A stretch of 64,000 nucleotides of DNA, taken from positions 1 to 64,000 of the forward strand of contig JAYKKR010000055.1 of assembly GCA_036971615.1 (NCBI GenBank). The letters run 5' to 3'. Below the pieces are notes generated by a model that worked only from the letters and a program-made list of their open reading frames with translations, made no database searches and was not told where the DNA came from. Shown here in pieces: positions 23,205 through 34,361 of the stretch. The DNA comes from Amyloporia xantha (taxonomy: Eukaryota; Basidiomycota; Agaricomycetes; Polyporales; Adustoporiaceae). A program made the position numbers and the translations under genes. Position 1 is the first letter of the stretch. Every line of letters begins with the position of its first letter.

Positions 23205-24003
23205 CTATGTGCCATCTCCTCTTCTCAAGCGGTTGAACTTTGGCAGCATTTCCTTCAAGTACTCGGCGTGCTTCCTTCTGAGGTCCGCCTCCTGGATTTT
23301 CCCTCTCCCGCTCCAAATGCGACGCTCTGCCGCGGGACCATATATGACAGTATACTCGTCCAGTATCTCGTCTTCAGTGGGAACGACCAGGCAAGCTGCA
23401 CCAATGACACAGTACGATGATATGCGGACAGTGTGATGGACACGGGCGCGGGCCGAGACTGTGTTGAAGTTGCCAATGCTCGGCGACTCAACACCTGAAC
23501 AAAGAATTAACGAGTTGAAAACCATGGGCACAGAGAGATGCTTACGGCAACCGATTTCGAAGAGATTGTCATCTCCAATTCGCATCACCTCTTTCCTCCT
23601 GCATGCCGCAACATGCTCATGAATATGGTCAGAAGCTGCTGAAGAGGTAGTGGCCGCACCGGTTGACGATGATCGCGCCTTCTTCGATAATGCATCCCGA
23701 GCCTATCACGATGGGACCGGCGATGGCGAAGATGGTGGCTTTCGGATGTACTATGGTCCCTGTAGCAACGAGCATGTAGAGGATCGAGAGAGTAGTTTGT
23801 GTAGGCCGTACTGACCTGCGCCAATGGTGATGTCGCCTTTGAGTTCGACATCCTGGCAAACGACGGCCTTTGAGTGTATTGTGAATTTGTCTCGACTAGC
23901 GAGGGGAAATGAGCGGGCGAGGCAAGGGGAGAGACAAGAGAGGTGGGCACATTGGGGGCATCGCAGCGCCGTCGAACAATCAGCTATTCACCTTGGTCGA
24001 TGT
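23205..24003 (-). CDS. DCTN6: Dynactin subunit 6 (p27), 5' end unresolved
   Basis: Minus-strand exons are 23992-upstream, 23816-23890, 23660-23759, 23546-23598 and 23205-23493, with introns of 52-101 nt. The product shows left-handed beta-helix hexapeptide repeats: FTIHSKAVVCQDVELKGDITIGAG, HPKATIFAIAGPIVIGSGCIIEEGA, then IGDDNLFEIGC, SPSIGNFNTVSARARV and ISSYCVIGAACLVVP. This matches the p27 subunit of the dynactin pointed-end complex, which helps dynein bind cargo. The conserved part is complete, but no ATG fits the first exon before 24,235. The frame stays open past the divergent neighbour's start, so the true start may lie in another short exon or be non-canonical. Confidence 0.78.
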
Positions 24004-24233
24004 CGACGACAGAAGCGGTCCTCACAGACTTGATACTTGGCCAACTTGTCCTTGCGAACGAGGTGAATCGTGGTGACGAGCTGTTATCGGCGCGCTGCAG
24101 CGTCACGGTGAACGACCTCGTTGCAGCTGGCGTCGCGCTTGTCCAACGCTTTATATCCCCTTGATACCCCCCTTCCGCCTCTTCCAGCCCTCCTCTCTCT
24201 GGCTCCTCTTCATTCTCCTTCCTCCTAGCTGCC
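24004..24233. promoter_or_regulatory. Compact bidirectional promoter between DCTN6 and the BTB/CAP-Gly gene
   Basis: Fewer than about 230 bases separate the two divergent coding regions. A ctttatatcc TATA-like element lies at about 24,150, some 80 bases upstream of the plus-strand ATG, followed by a pyrimidine-rich leader. Confidence 0.45.
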
Positions 24234-27200
24234 ATGGCCCCTCCTGCCAATGCTCCTCCTCCTGCTCTTCAAGAAGCTGCTCGCAATTCAACCGTCGTTT
24301 GGCAAGACGACCTCAAGTCGCTCTTCACACACGCCAAGGATCGCTTCCCTGATGTCGTCTGGGAACTCATCGACGACCAGGCTGATAATGCGAAAGGAGT
24401 AGAAGAGGTATGGGGCCATAAAGGTGAGTCGTCTACCTTGTTCGAGGTCACCTCTCCGCGGGCAGGTGTCTCGTCGCCAACTCGGCTTTCCAACTCCACT
24501 TTCGAGAGGTCCATCTCGCCGATGCTACTTTCTCTACTGGGGAACCTGCATTTATTTGATTTGCGTCCTTGTTCCTTGTCATCACCAGTCGAGCTAACGA
24601 GTTCCGCATGTCAGCTGTGGTTTACGCTCGTGCACCGCCCAGTTTCCAAGCACGCTATTTCTCATTCAAGCCTCCTCCTCCAACATCACCGCATCCATAT
24701 TCTTCTTCTCCCACTGGCACATTACCTGCTCAGTCCTCTCTCTCGCTCACGCTCGGTCTCGACTTCACTTCCATCTCACGTTCACCCTCTCCGTTCCGAG
24801 CACCGTCTCCATCACCATCGACCAATACGGGTGCCCTCCTCCGTCTTCCTGTTCCCATTAACCCGACTCTCTTCTCGAATGAACTCGAATATCTGTATAC
24901 CAGCAAGGGCTTCGGTGAAGCGTTCGAGTTCCTCTTTGATTCATCGGAAAGCCGCGAGGAAGAAGATGTAGAGGAGTCACGGATAGACAAGCTTCGTAAG
25001 GATCTGGTCTTTATGTGGCGCTCCCGTCTTTACTCGGACGTTCGCATTGCATTGACGGGCAACTTCTCATCCACAAATCATGAGAATGCTACCGCTATCT
25101 TTTCATCTCACCGGTTTATTCTTGTCTCTCGAGCACCATATTTCGAGACACAGCTCTTATCCTGGGGCGTCGCCCACAAACCCGGGGAACCTCTGACAGT
25201 GACGCTGCCATCCCCGCCATTTACTCCGGCATCACTCCATTTCACTCTAGGTTTCATTTACACAGGGACTCTCGCGTTCTCCAACCGCACTTTCGACCTC
25301 GACACGGCCTTCCACATCTTGCGATCCGCTGCATACCTAGCGCTGGACACCTTGTATGACGAAATCCAGGCACGCATCGTCCAGGAGATGATGCACGGTC
25401 TCTTCCATGCTTTCCTTGAATTTTCTGAGTATGAGAGCATCACGGGGGGAAAGTGGGGCACGGGAGGCTGTCGCTGCAGGCAGTGCGCGCGTCGAGCACC
25501 CAGGGTGCTGGAATTTGCCCTCATGGACGACGTGAAAAACCCGCACCTCGAGCGTGGTGCGCGTCGTGCCTTGGTCGGGCTTTTTGGCGAAGGCTGGTGT
25601 ACTGTTGAATTCTCGCATCTCCCCCAGAAGACGCGCGATGGACTTCTGAAAGGCCTTGCCAAAAGGACGACGCCTATCAACGTTTTCCCGCTGCTATTTG
25701 CCGCGCAGACCGCCCTCGGCAAATTGAACACCATCATTGACTCGTGGGCGGACGTGGTCAAGGACATGGTCATTGCAGCCCGGAAGACGATAGATGATGT
25801 TTTATGTTCGCAGGCTGACCAATGCTTCGAGCAAGCGGAATGGTTGGAAATAATGGAAGCCGATGGAGCGCGATTTGAAGACGGAGAGAAGGTCGAGCTC
25901 ATAATGGAGTCCGTCAGGAGAGGGATGAACGAGAAGAATGCCGCAGCACTTTATCAGGTATGTTATCGTTGTGTGAAAGTTGGGTGTTGCTTATTCCGCC
26001 ATCCAGACTCTTGTTTCTTCCATTTTGTTGCGCCCTCATCCTACTGAGACGGAGGAAGCTATGCTCTCCCCAACATCGCATGTTCGTGTACTAGTTGAAC
26101 AAGCGAGGATGGATATTCTGCGCTGGCTCCGCAGGCGGTGGCTCAATGTTAAGCAAGAAGGCGGTTTCGATTCTCTTGAAGGGTGGGCCGCGAAAGAGAT
26201 CAGCCATGGTATGCCTTCTATTTTCTTGTTACTGCAGCATTCCTAAAACACTCCTCTATAGAAATCGAAGTCTCAGTGGAGGATCTCTTTAGTCCTGTCT
26301 CACTCTCTGCAACGCCGCGAGGTGGAGCTAGCCGAGGTGGATCACGGCCAAGTATGGCTAAAGGAGATGACAGCGAGACTGTCAGCATGCATTCCTTCCG
26401 CACTGGACTCCTCAGCCGTAATACCACCAAGCACGGCGGAGATTTGGTCAAGCCATCGAGCGCGTCTGTTCGATCAGTGGCAAAGAGTACGTATTCGACC
26501 GTATCTCGGACGACGACGTCAGGGGCATCGCGACGACTTGCAGTCCCTACTGGCCACCGACCGGATTCGAAGCTGACTCCTGGGCTCTCCATGAGTGGAT
26601 CGTCCGTGCGATCTAGCATCACCAAGTCTGACGGAGCTACATCCCCATCATTGACGCCTAAGGCAAGTATATCCACAGTACCTGCACGGCGCAATGTATC
26701 CGGCAGCGTTGCGTCCACTGATCGCACATCGAAAATGCGATCTAGCGCTGCTTCGGTTAAGTCGCAGGCATCTACTATTCGACGGACTGTCGCAGGCCCC
26801 TCGATGCTACGACCACCATCGGGATTGTCACGACCTGCTTCCACAATGTCCACAACGAGCGACGGATCTACGACGTTTGAGACTGCGAAATCGGATATTC
26901 CATCGAGTTCTGTTACACGCAGTCGCCGTGGTTCGGTGGCGTCATCGGTATCTACAGTCAGCGTTAGAACCACTGCGACGTCAACGCCCAGATTGCCCAG
27001 AAGTCGCCCACCGTCTAGTGCTGGCAGGTCTAGTACAACACCGAGTAAGATCAAACGACTAGCGCCTTCTCCTATGGAACATACCAGGTCGACCGGCATG
27101 GCCAAGAGGACGCTCTCATCCACTTCTATTCGTTCTGAAACGTCAGTGACCTCTCCTGCAACTGCAAGGCGGTCCATCGCGAGGAAGGTTTCGGGTGCTC

Positions 27201-27888
27201 CATCGCAACATTCCTTCGTCACATCAAGCAACGGGCGTTCGCAGCCGCCTGAAATATCGAAGGGCAAAAACACGACCAGTGTTGTTGTCCCTCCCGAAGA
27301 GCAAGCTAGTGGCGTTTCTTCAGGCAGTGTAATCACGATGAAAGAGTCCTTAAAGCGAAAGAGCTCTTCTGATACTATTACCAAGTCCAGTATCTCTCCC
27401 GAACCAGTTGCTGGGATTCCGCGAGGCGCAACACTCGACATCGGTATTCCATGTATTATATCATCGAAGAAAGCCCGATTCCGTGCCTATGCAAGATACA
27501 TTGGCGAGGTCGAGGGCGAATCGGGTCCTTGGGTTGGCGTGGAGGTACCTGTAAATGACACCTGGCCAGGTGAGAAGCTAGATGGTCGACAATGGAATGA
27601 TGGGACCTGGGAGGTGTTCGCTATTTCGACATCGGTAGCCCGTCCGAATGGGAGTATGAGGATGATCGTATGGCCAGGCGGCGAAGAATTGATTGGGTCA
27701 ACAACTTGGGAAGAGATTCAAAGAATACTCTGAAAAGGGAGGGAGACCAACTTAGCATCGAGCGCGCCAAACGTCTGCGCAGTGTGTCTCCCGCTGTGTC
27801 GGACATATCAAACTCAGAGTCAAGAGGCCTATTTGTCAGGCCACAGCAGGTCCTCTATGTTGTCGATGCCGTTGGGTCGGACTTGTAA
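24234..27888 (+). CDS. BTB/POZ and CAP-Gly domain protein, one-base frame break in CAP-Gly
   Basis: Exons are 24234-24423, 24615-25957, 26007-26208 and 26262-27888, about 1,120 aa after correcting one base. The N-terminal BTB is interrupted by long inserts: WGHKAVVYARAPPSFQ at the start, the DVRIALTGN...FSSHRFILVSRAPYFETQL core, and a C-terminal GFIYTGTL repeat unit. A long Ser/Thr/Arg-rich linker follows. The C-terminus is a CAP-Gly domain (YIGEVEGESGPWVGVEVP...DGRQWNDGTW). As printed, the frame then leaves the domain and stops at 27733. Adding one G to the run at 27609-27611 gives GGVRYFDIGSPSEWEYEDDR and runs to the stop at 27888. The inferred role is microtubule-associated, since CAP-Gly binds tubulin or EB tails. 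Confidence 0.82.
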
Positions 27889-28338
27889 TAGACATTTTGG
27901 ATCGGAGGTACTGGCTACATATCTCTATGTAGATGGTTCACCGAGTACGTGAGACCTTAATTTTTGTTTTTGTTGCGGGCATAATTTGCACCTTTCGTGG
28001 TGGATTGAATCGTTTTAGTGGCATTCCTACCGACATTCCTTGATCTATAATGCCTGCTTATGCTGTCCACTCCGGCTTACATTCATTCAGTAATTTCATT
28101 TGCCTGGTGCAGGCAGTGTCCGACTTGCGCATATTCGTCGAGGCTGTCGCAGATCAAGTGGAGACCACTAATATTCGGGTCGTATTCGTAGAGTGCTGGG
28201 GCTGCCGGTGTTGGCGGTAGGTAATCTTGACGCTGACGAAGTTCTTCGAAGCGTATTACTGCTGTGGAATCAGACATTTGTGTCATTGGTACATCCTATT
28301 CAAACAATGCTATGGGTCTACTGTGCGCTCATAATAAA
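27889..28338. other. Convergent 3' intergenic region
   Basis: 3' flanks of the BTB/CAP-Gly gene and the alcohol dehydrogenase. Only short chance frames are present. Confidence 0.4.
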
Positions 28339-29994
28339 TTATTTCCATGGATCAAAGAGGACTTTTCCGCATTTCCCTTTATCGAAAAGCGCATAAGTTT
28401 CCGCTGCTTCATCAAATCCAACTATCCTTTCCACCAAGCTAGCTGGTCTGCCCACCTCCCCAAACACATCCTGTCGCTGCAGCAGTATTCGCAGGGCGAT
28501 AGGGAACATGGCACGAACTGGACAGCGTCCAAAGTCAAAGGACACGTTTTTGTTGTACAATTCACGTCCGGTGAAGGGTACAGGAGGCTCCTGGTGTACG
28601 CCGACGGAACTGACGAGTCCAAATGGACGCACTAACTCGTAGGCTAGCGTGAGAGCGCTATTGTTTCCTACAACCTACACATAGTCAGCCAACTCTCGCA
28701 TATGAAATTCGAAAGAGGGGCACCTCTAAAACGGCGTTGCAACCTGTACCATTTGTCATTTCTGCGACTATGGTTCTGCCGTCCTCGATAGATGCAACTG
28801 CAACTTGTCCAGATCCTCTGTCCCTCTCATCGATGGCTGCATATACTGCTTCCATCTTGGACCTTCTAGCTTCAACTGGATCGATGGCTACGATACGAAA
28901 ATCGAGGCCGTTCTCCTTTTCAGACCTGGTCAACATGTCCAGGAGGCTCACTGTAGCACACTTGAAAAATAACGTGAGTCTGGCGTGTTGTTCTGAAAAT
29001 CCTCCGTGACACTCACCACTCCGACAGGCCCTAGTCCAACAACAGCAATAGTCAACATACAATCCTCACGCTGCAGCCCAACGGTGTTGCTTTCACTGCT
29101 GAAAGCGCCACCGGTAACGAAAGGGATTGCGGGATAGGGAGAGCCGGTCAACATGGGCGACAATTTTGGATGCTGTAGAGCCTGCAACGCTGCAAACACT
29201 CCTGTTGGCAAAATGTCTGCAAGTAGAAGTAACGAGCTGTCTGCTATCTTGGCAACGTCCGCCTGCCTGTGAGTGAGACTCGAAGTTCGAACGGACAGGG
29301 AGCGAAGACTGAACAACGTTCCTCCGGCTTTCGGAATCCGAATATATTGCGCCTGTCCTCCAGGCAGACTGGGAGTACCGAAAAGGCTGGAGTGTATGCA
29401 ACGGCAAGTGAAGCCGACACGACAGAAGCTGTACAAGACATCGTGTTCAGAATTGTCAATCTCCAGTTGAGTGTTCATCTCACTGGCATTCTCCACAGGA
29501 GACCGTGAAGGGCGACACCACTCTATCCCCGACCCGCAGGGTGGAATACAACTCTGGCCTTCCAGTTGCGTCTGGGTGAAAGCTTGAGCCTAACGCGACC
29601 ACGTCGCCTATCAATTCATGCCCGCAAGTGAGACTAAGAGACGTCGAGTAGAATAAAATTTAGTATGGAGATATCCGTCGATGACGCTGTAATACGCACT
29701 CGCCGTCAACATCTTCATGTCCCCTGTATATGTGAAGGTCGCTTCCGCATAAACCTGCCAACTGCCCGCCGACATGAGTATTAAGACTGTATTGTCTAGA
29801 TATGTTGTACCTTGATCTTAACGATAGCATCGTCTGGCTCGATAATCCTGGGTTACCCAGTAAATAATGCCAACTGAGGAATCACACCAGGGCAAGATTC
29901 CTCACTGAGGCATTGGTACATTTTCCACTCGTATGTCATATGCCGGAGGATACCAGCGGACAGCACGCTGTGTTCCGGACAAGGCAGTGGCCAT
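28339..29994 (-). CDS. Zinc-type medium-chain alcohol dehydrogenase-like protein
   Basis: Minus-strand exons: 29906-29994, 29811-29847, 29700-29761, 29484-29633, 29017-29428, 28724-28960 and 28339-28674, summing to 440 aa. A further in-frame 51-nt intron inside the fifth exon is possible. The GroES-like part shows the catalytic-zinc entry LCGSDLHIYRGHE and CGHELIG, and the four-cysteine structural zinc lobe C-x2-C-x2-C-x7-C (CGECHFCRVGFTCRC). The Rossmann part has VVGLGPVGV. These define an NAD(P)-dependent zinc MDR enzyme. The substrate cannot be inferred. Some family members act on glutathione-formaldehyde or polyols. Confidence 0.88.
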
Positions 29995-30374
29995 TGCGTG
30001 CGAGGTCGAGTAGTGTTAGATCGGTCTAGGACTCTATGACTGCGTACTTGAAGCTTACGAGGGGCTAGCGGCGAATGCTGATCGGCGATCAGATAACTCT
30101 ATGAGAGTGTCGCGGTTCGTTTATATGTACTTGAGTGCGCATACTACAAAAAAGGATTGGATGGGAGTGCTGCATTATATTGCTATGCTATGACGTCTGA
30201 GATTGACTTGCTATGCTACTGTGGATGTTGATAGTCGAGAATCCCCGAGAATAAATAAATAACGGACGGCAGCGACGTGAGAATCGGATAGCAGTGAAGA
30301 TGCGACAGGAAATGGAAATGAAAGTCCTAGATCTGAAAAGGCCTCGCGCGACATATTGATGCCCTCACCTACCC
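29995..30374. other. Short intergenic region upstream of the ADH gene
   Basis: Promoter side of the minus-strand ADH and 3' side of the Skt5 gene. No coding signal. Confidence 0.4.
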
Positions 30375-32979
30375 TCACATTATCAGACACTCCTTTTCTT
30401 CCAACTTGGCGGGTGTGATACCCATCTCCTCGAACGTCTGCGGGCCTCGAACTTTGGGCGGCGGCGGAGCTTCCTGTTCTCTATCTGCTTCGGGTATCTG
30501 TGCTGTGTCGTTCAGAGGGCCATCGCCTTGCCTATTTTGTCTGCTTTGAGCACGTATCGGCGGAGCGCCTGGACCAGGCCTACTAGCAGGAGACATGGGA
30601 CGAGAACCAGGGTCGACGAGGCTGTAGCGTGTGGCGTTGGCGAAAGCCCGCGAAGACTGCGCACCACCAATAGGTGCAGAGGACGCAGGATGCAAATGAG
30701 AAGAGCCCGGAGAGTAGTAGCCCGCGGTCGCCGCCCCATAACCATCTGATCCATTTATCGGGGAAGCCGAAGAATTCGGAGGCATTGGGCGAGTATTTAG
30801 CGCACCGTGACCAGCCACATTGGGCATGGTCGAAAATCCCGCAGGCACCCGTGAACCCATTTCAGAGCTGAGCCTGACGTTATCTATGATTTGTTGGCCT
30901 TGTGCGGCGGGTGTCACAGCTGTCCGAGCACCAGCGACACCACGGTGGGCATCAGATCTTTGTCTGGCCAAGGTTCGCTTGCGTACGATAGTAGTGTCAG
31001 CAAGCGTCTCGTGTTGTTCTCGAGAAAGGGTGCTAGGCGAGGGTTGTGACAATGCACGTAGTCGCTCAGCAGCATCTGCGTTTCCGTGTTGCGCAGCCTA
31101 TTGCCAATATTCAATGTCAAAGAAAAATCGCAATCTGAACCTGGGAGCAAATTCACCTTGGTATACCACTTCCTCGCTACATCGATATCCTTAGGGCCAC
31201 CCACGCCAACTTCTGCATAATATCCCATGGCAAACTCAGCGCTTGGGAGGCTTTTTCTTGCTGCCTTGTCAGCGAACGTCCATGCTAGCCCTTCGTCCCT
31301 TTCAAATGCACCTTCCGAGCCACATAGGAACCACTTGCTCAATGCCATGTCCGCCTCGACCTCGCCTTGCTGGCTCGCTAAGGAATAATATTGTACACTA
31401 AGAAGCGCGTCGAACGGGAAGGGCGGCATGGCGAACTCATACGCGTGTCCCAGCTTGTATTGAGCAGGCGCGAAGTTGAGGTAAGCGGCACGTTCGAGAT
31501 GCTTGCGAGCCTCCGATTGCAGGTTAGAACCTTGAGGAATATACGGGTCGAAAAATTCTGGGGGAATGGTAACATGCGAAAATTCACCCAAAAGAAGTAG
31601 ACCATAGACGTAGGCGGGCTGTGGAACTTCAATGGAGGCGAGAGTCGCCGCACGATGAAGCAGTGGAAGAGCAGCCTCCGGGTTTGCAGGTAGCCCGAGT
31701 TGACCCATTAAGTTCGCCATTCCCATGCGCTGTGTCCATACTAAGCAACATTGAGAGTCATCTGCGATAGCATACTCACATATATACAACTCTCGACTCC
31801 GCGCTTTACTCCGCGTTCAAAGCATTGTCGGGCGTGCTCGACATCATTGAAGTTCTCATAGTCCCTGCCAAGTCTAAACCACGCCGTGTAGTGACCCGCC
31901 TTGGCAGCCTGTTCGAAATGCCTGAACGCAGAACGTGGGTCACGCGGTACGTGTTGAGGATATGCACCAGAGGCTTCACACGTCGCCAGAAGGTAGATCG
32001 CCTCTGCGACGTAAGATGACTTGGGAGCCTGGGACGGTGAGGATGAGGACAGCCTGACCAAAAGAGGAAGGCCGATGTCGACGAGCCGCTGGAGTTCAGG
32101 ATCATCGATACGGGCAGGCCCACTGGGGAACTCGGTGGCAGTGCTGTCCGGGAGAGTGAGCTGCTGTGCACGGTCGACGAGCGCGAGGACTTGACGACAC
32201 CATGCAACTTTGAAACTGGGGTCGAAATTGGGCTGTTGGACGGAAGGAAGCTGTGCGAGCAAACTGGGAATGGTAGGGAGGGTGCAGTGAGGGACGGAGG
32301 GGCAGACGTGTTCGCGGGTTGCTGCGGAGGTGGAGGCTGAGGACCGTAAGTAGAATAGGTGGAGGCAGAGCGGACCGGCCGGTGAGTATCTGAGACTGAC
32401 ATTGCGGAAAAAGACGCGGGCAGGGTGTCGTTATGAGACGTGATGCGATGGGTTTGGGGAAACTGCTGAGGAGGAGATGAGTACTGTTGAGACATGCGTG
32501 GAACAGAAGGTTGTGGCTGAGATGCTGCTACTGGTGCCCATACATTCCATTCGGCACCTTGTTGGGGTGCATGTGGGCTGGGACCACGGCTATGGGAGTG
32601 GTGAGGCATGACAAAGCCTGGAGCGGGATTGAGAGGGATGGCGGGAGATCTGCCTCGGTAGGGGTCTACTATAGGGCTCTGTGCAAGCTGTTCATCAAGA
32701 CTGCGAGCCATCTAGGCACGTATGAAACACGATGAGAGGGGCCGAGGTGGAACAGATGATGAGGACAGAAAGACGCACGTTTGAGGGAAGATCGGGTTGC
32801 AATTTGTGAGGTCGGGGCGCTACAAGGGGATCCTCAAAGTGGGGGGCCGACATCGTGGGACCGACGTGACTGAACCCTGGAGGAAGAGGAGGCACAGCAG
32901 GCGGAGGCGAGGCAGAATAGTGAGATAGGTATTCGTCGTAGTCGTCAAAGGGACGTGGCGGGATAGGAGGGGCGGCCAT
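30375..32979 (-). CDS. SKT5: Chitin synthase regulator with Sel1-like repeats and CaaX box (Skt5/Chs4)
   Basis: Minus-strand exons: 32779-32979, 31780-32711, 31157-31729 and 30375-31097, about 809 aa. The Pro/Gln-rich N-terminus is followed by Sel1-like repeats (YLLATCEASGAYP, AFRHFEQAAKAGHYTAWFRLG, ARKHLERAAYLNFAPAQYKLGHAYE, FAMGYYAEVGVGGPKDIDVARKWY) and a low-complexity tail ending in CLIM. Yeast Skt5 also ends in a prenylated CaaX box and activates chitin synthase III at the plasma membrane, so both the repeats and the terminus support the call. In the second exon the frame changes near 32,266. Either one G is missing from the plus-strand run at 32266-32268, or a 44-nt intron (about 32,267-32,310) with a weak donor is removed. 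Both options keep the downstream frame. Confidence 0.88.
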
Positions 32980-33137
32980 TGTTCAGATGCCAGCGTTGAG
33001 GAAGAGGGAGGGTTAAATATGGCGCGATGCACGGGACGTCTTCGGAAGAGTCTAAGAATATACGACGGCCGAGGGAAAGACGCAACCCGGGATCATCGTT
33101 CCAACTACCGTTATACCCCTACCGCAGTGCCCCCTCA

Positions 33138-33163
33138 GCTGGGTTAGGGTTTCCTAACCCAGC
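33138..33163. repeat. 11-bp perfect hairpin with TTAGG core
   Basis: gctgggttagg and cctaacccagc are perfect reverse complements separated by a 4-nt loop. It lies in the Skt5 upstream region, about 160 bases from the ATG. Confidence 0.6.
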
Positions 33164-33303
33164 CAACACACACAGCATGCGCACTGCATCGCGAAACACG
33201 CGCCCTCCGGTGTTGCTTAGGCTATACTACGCAGCACATGCCTCATTCGAGGCGCTGTTGTCGCGGGATCCGCAGTCCTCTCTGACTATAGCAGTGGTGT
33301 GCG

Positions 33304-33420
33304 GGTCAATGCCTGACCCCCTGACCCTTTCAAAGTTGGCCCGTCAAAAGGTCAGACCCGGTCAGACCCCATTGACCCCCCGGGGTCAATCGTCAATGCG
33401 TGACCTTGACGCCGGTAGGT
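33304..33420. repeat. Cluster of GGTCA/TGACC half-sites in both orientations
   Basis: At least ten GGTCA, TGACC or GTCA-type pentamers occur within about 115 bases, in direct and inverted arrangement, including a ccccgggg-centred pair at about 33,385. It could be transposon subterminal repeats or a binding-site array. Confidence 0.5.
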
Positions 33421-34361
33421 CAACAACTAGCGCGCGGCCTGCCATCCGAGTCCACACAGCGGGCACACTGTGGGGACGAAATCTGGTGAAATCAACCCTT
33501 AGATATGGGTAATTCTCGCCCATCTACATGGTTATTTTAGCTAATATTGGGTTGTCCTCACCCCCCGCATACATGGTGAAAATAACACCAAAAATGTCCA
33601 TTTTCACCATGCAAAATCTTCATTTGTGGTGAAAACAGCCCTGAAGCGGGGTTGAATGATGAGGGTAAAAGTCACTCCAAATTAACCCGCCTGAGTTTAA
33701 CCCAGTTACAGGGTGGAAGTGTGATTCAACCACCAACTGGGTGACCCTAACCAGCACTGGTGTTCACTGTGGCAATGGCTGAAGCCTGATAGTCTGTGTT
33801 GTTAAATGTAAGCATTAGGGCCTCTTCAGCAATGGCGCCTGGCCTTGGCCTTGGCCTGGCTTTGAATCCAATAAACTATTGAATTACGCACCTTCTAGAC
33901 CAGTAGCTTCAGCACTTTCCCCATGTAATACCACCACAGTATCAAATCAACCTCCATGACATGTCTGAGATGATATTGCCTTGACCACATCACACTCCTC
34001 CTCTCTGTCATCAAGGCTAGCAGGATCATCAGGAAAAATCTCCCTTACTTATTAGAGTTCATGAAGTACTTATCCATCTTATTCATCTCATAGATCTTTC
34101 ATTCTACTCATCAGATTCTTATTGAGTGCTAATCTATCTCATATTTCACTAATCCTACTTATCATGTTCTCATTGAGGACTCACCTATCTCATATTTCTC
34201 TAATTTTACTCATCAAATTCTCACTGATAGCTCATCTATCTCAGGGTGCTAATAAAACACTCAGAAAGTTCTTATGAGCTCTTCCAGTTGCTCACTTATT
34301 TCAGCTGTGTTGTGCTATTAACTACTATGTATCAGATATGTAAAATGAGCATTCCAAAAAC

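Larger units (their letters stand above)
33000..34026. other. Transition from gene-rich to repeat-rich DNA
   Basis: The first 100 bases are the Skt5 promoter. The rest has no supported gene. It contains a hairpin, a dense cluster of GGTCA/TGACC motifs, a block with complementary tggtgaaaat and ttttcacca segments, and a short (ggcctt)n tract at about 33,840. Confidence 0.5.

Noticed and set aside
26218..27441. 407-codon antisense frame over the BTB/CAP-Gly linker
   Set aside because: Reverse reading of a Ser/Thr/Arg-rich repeat-like linker. The sense strand carries the domains and splice chain.
33138..33163. Internal telomeric repeat
   Set aside because: Only a single TTAGGG-like unit in a hairpin. 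No tandem array.
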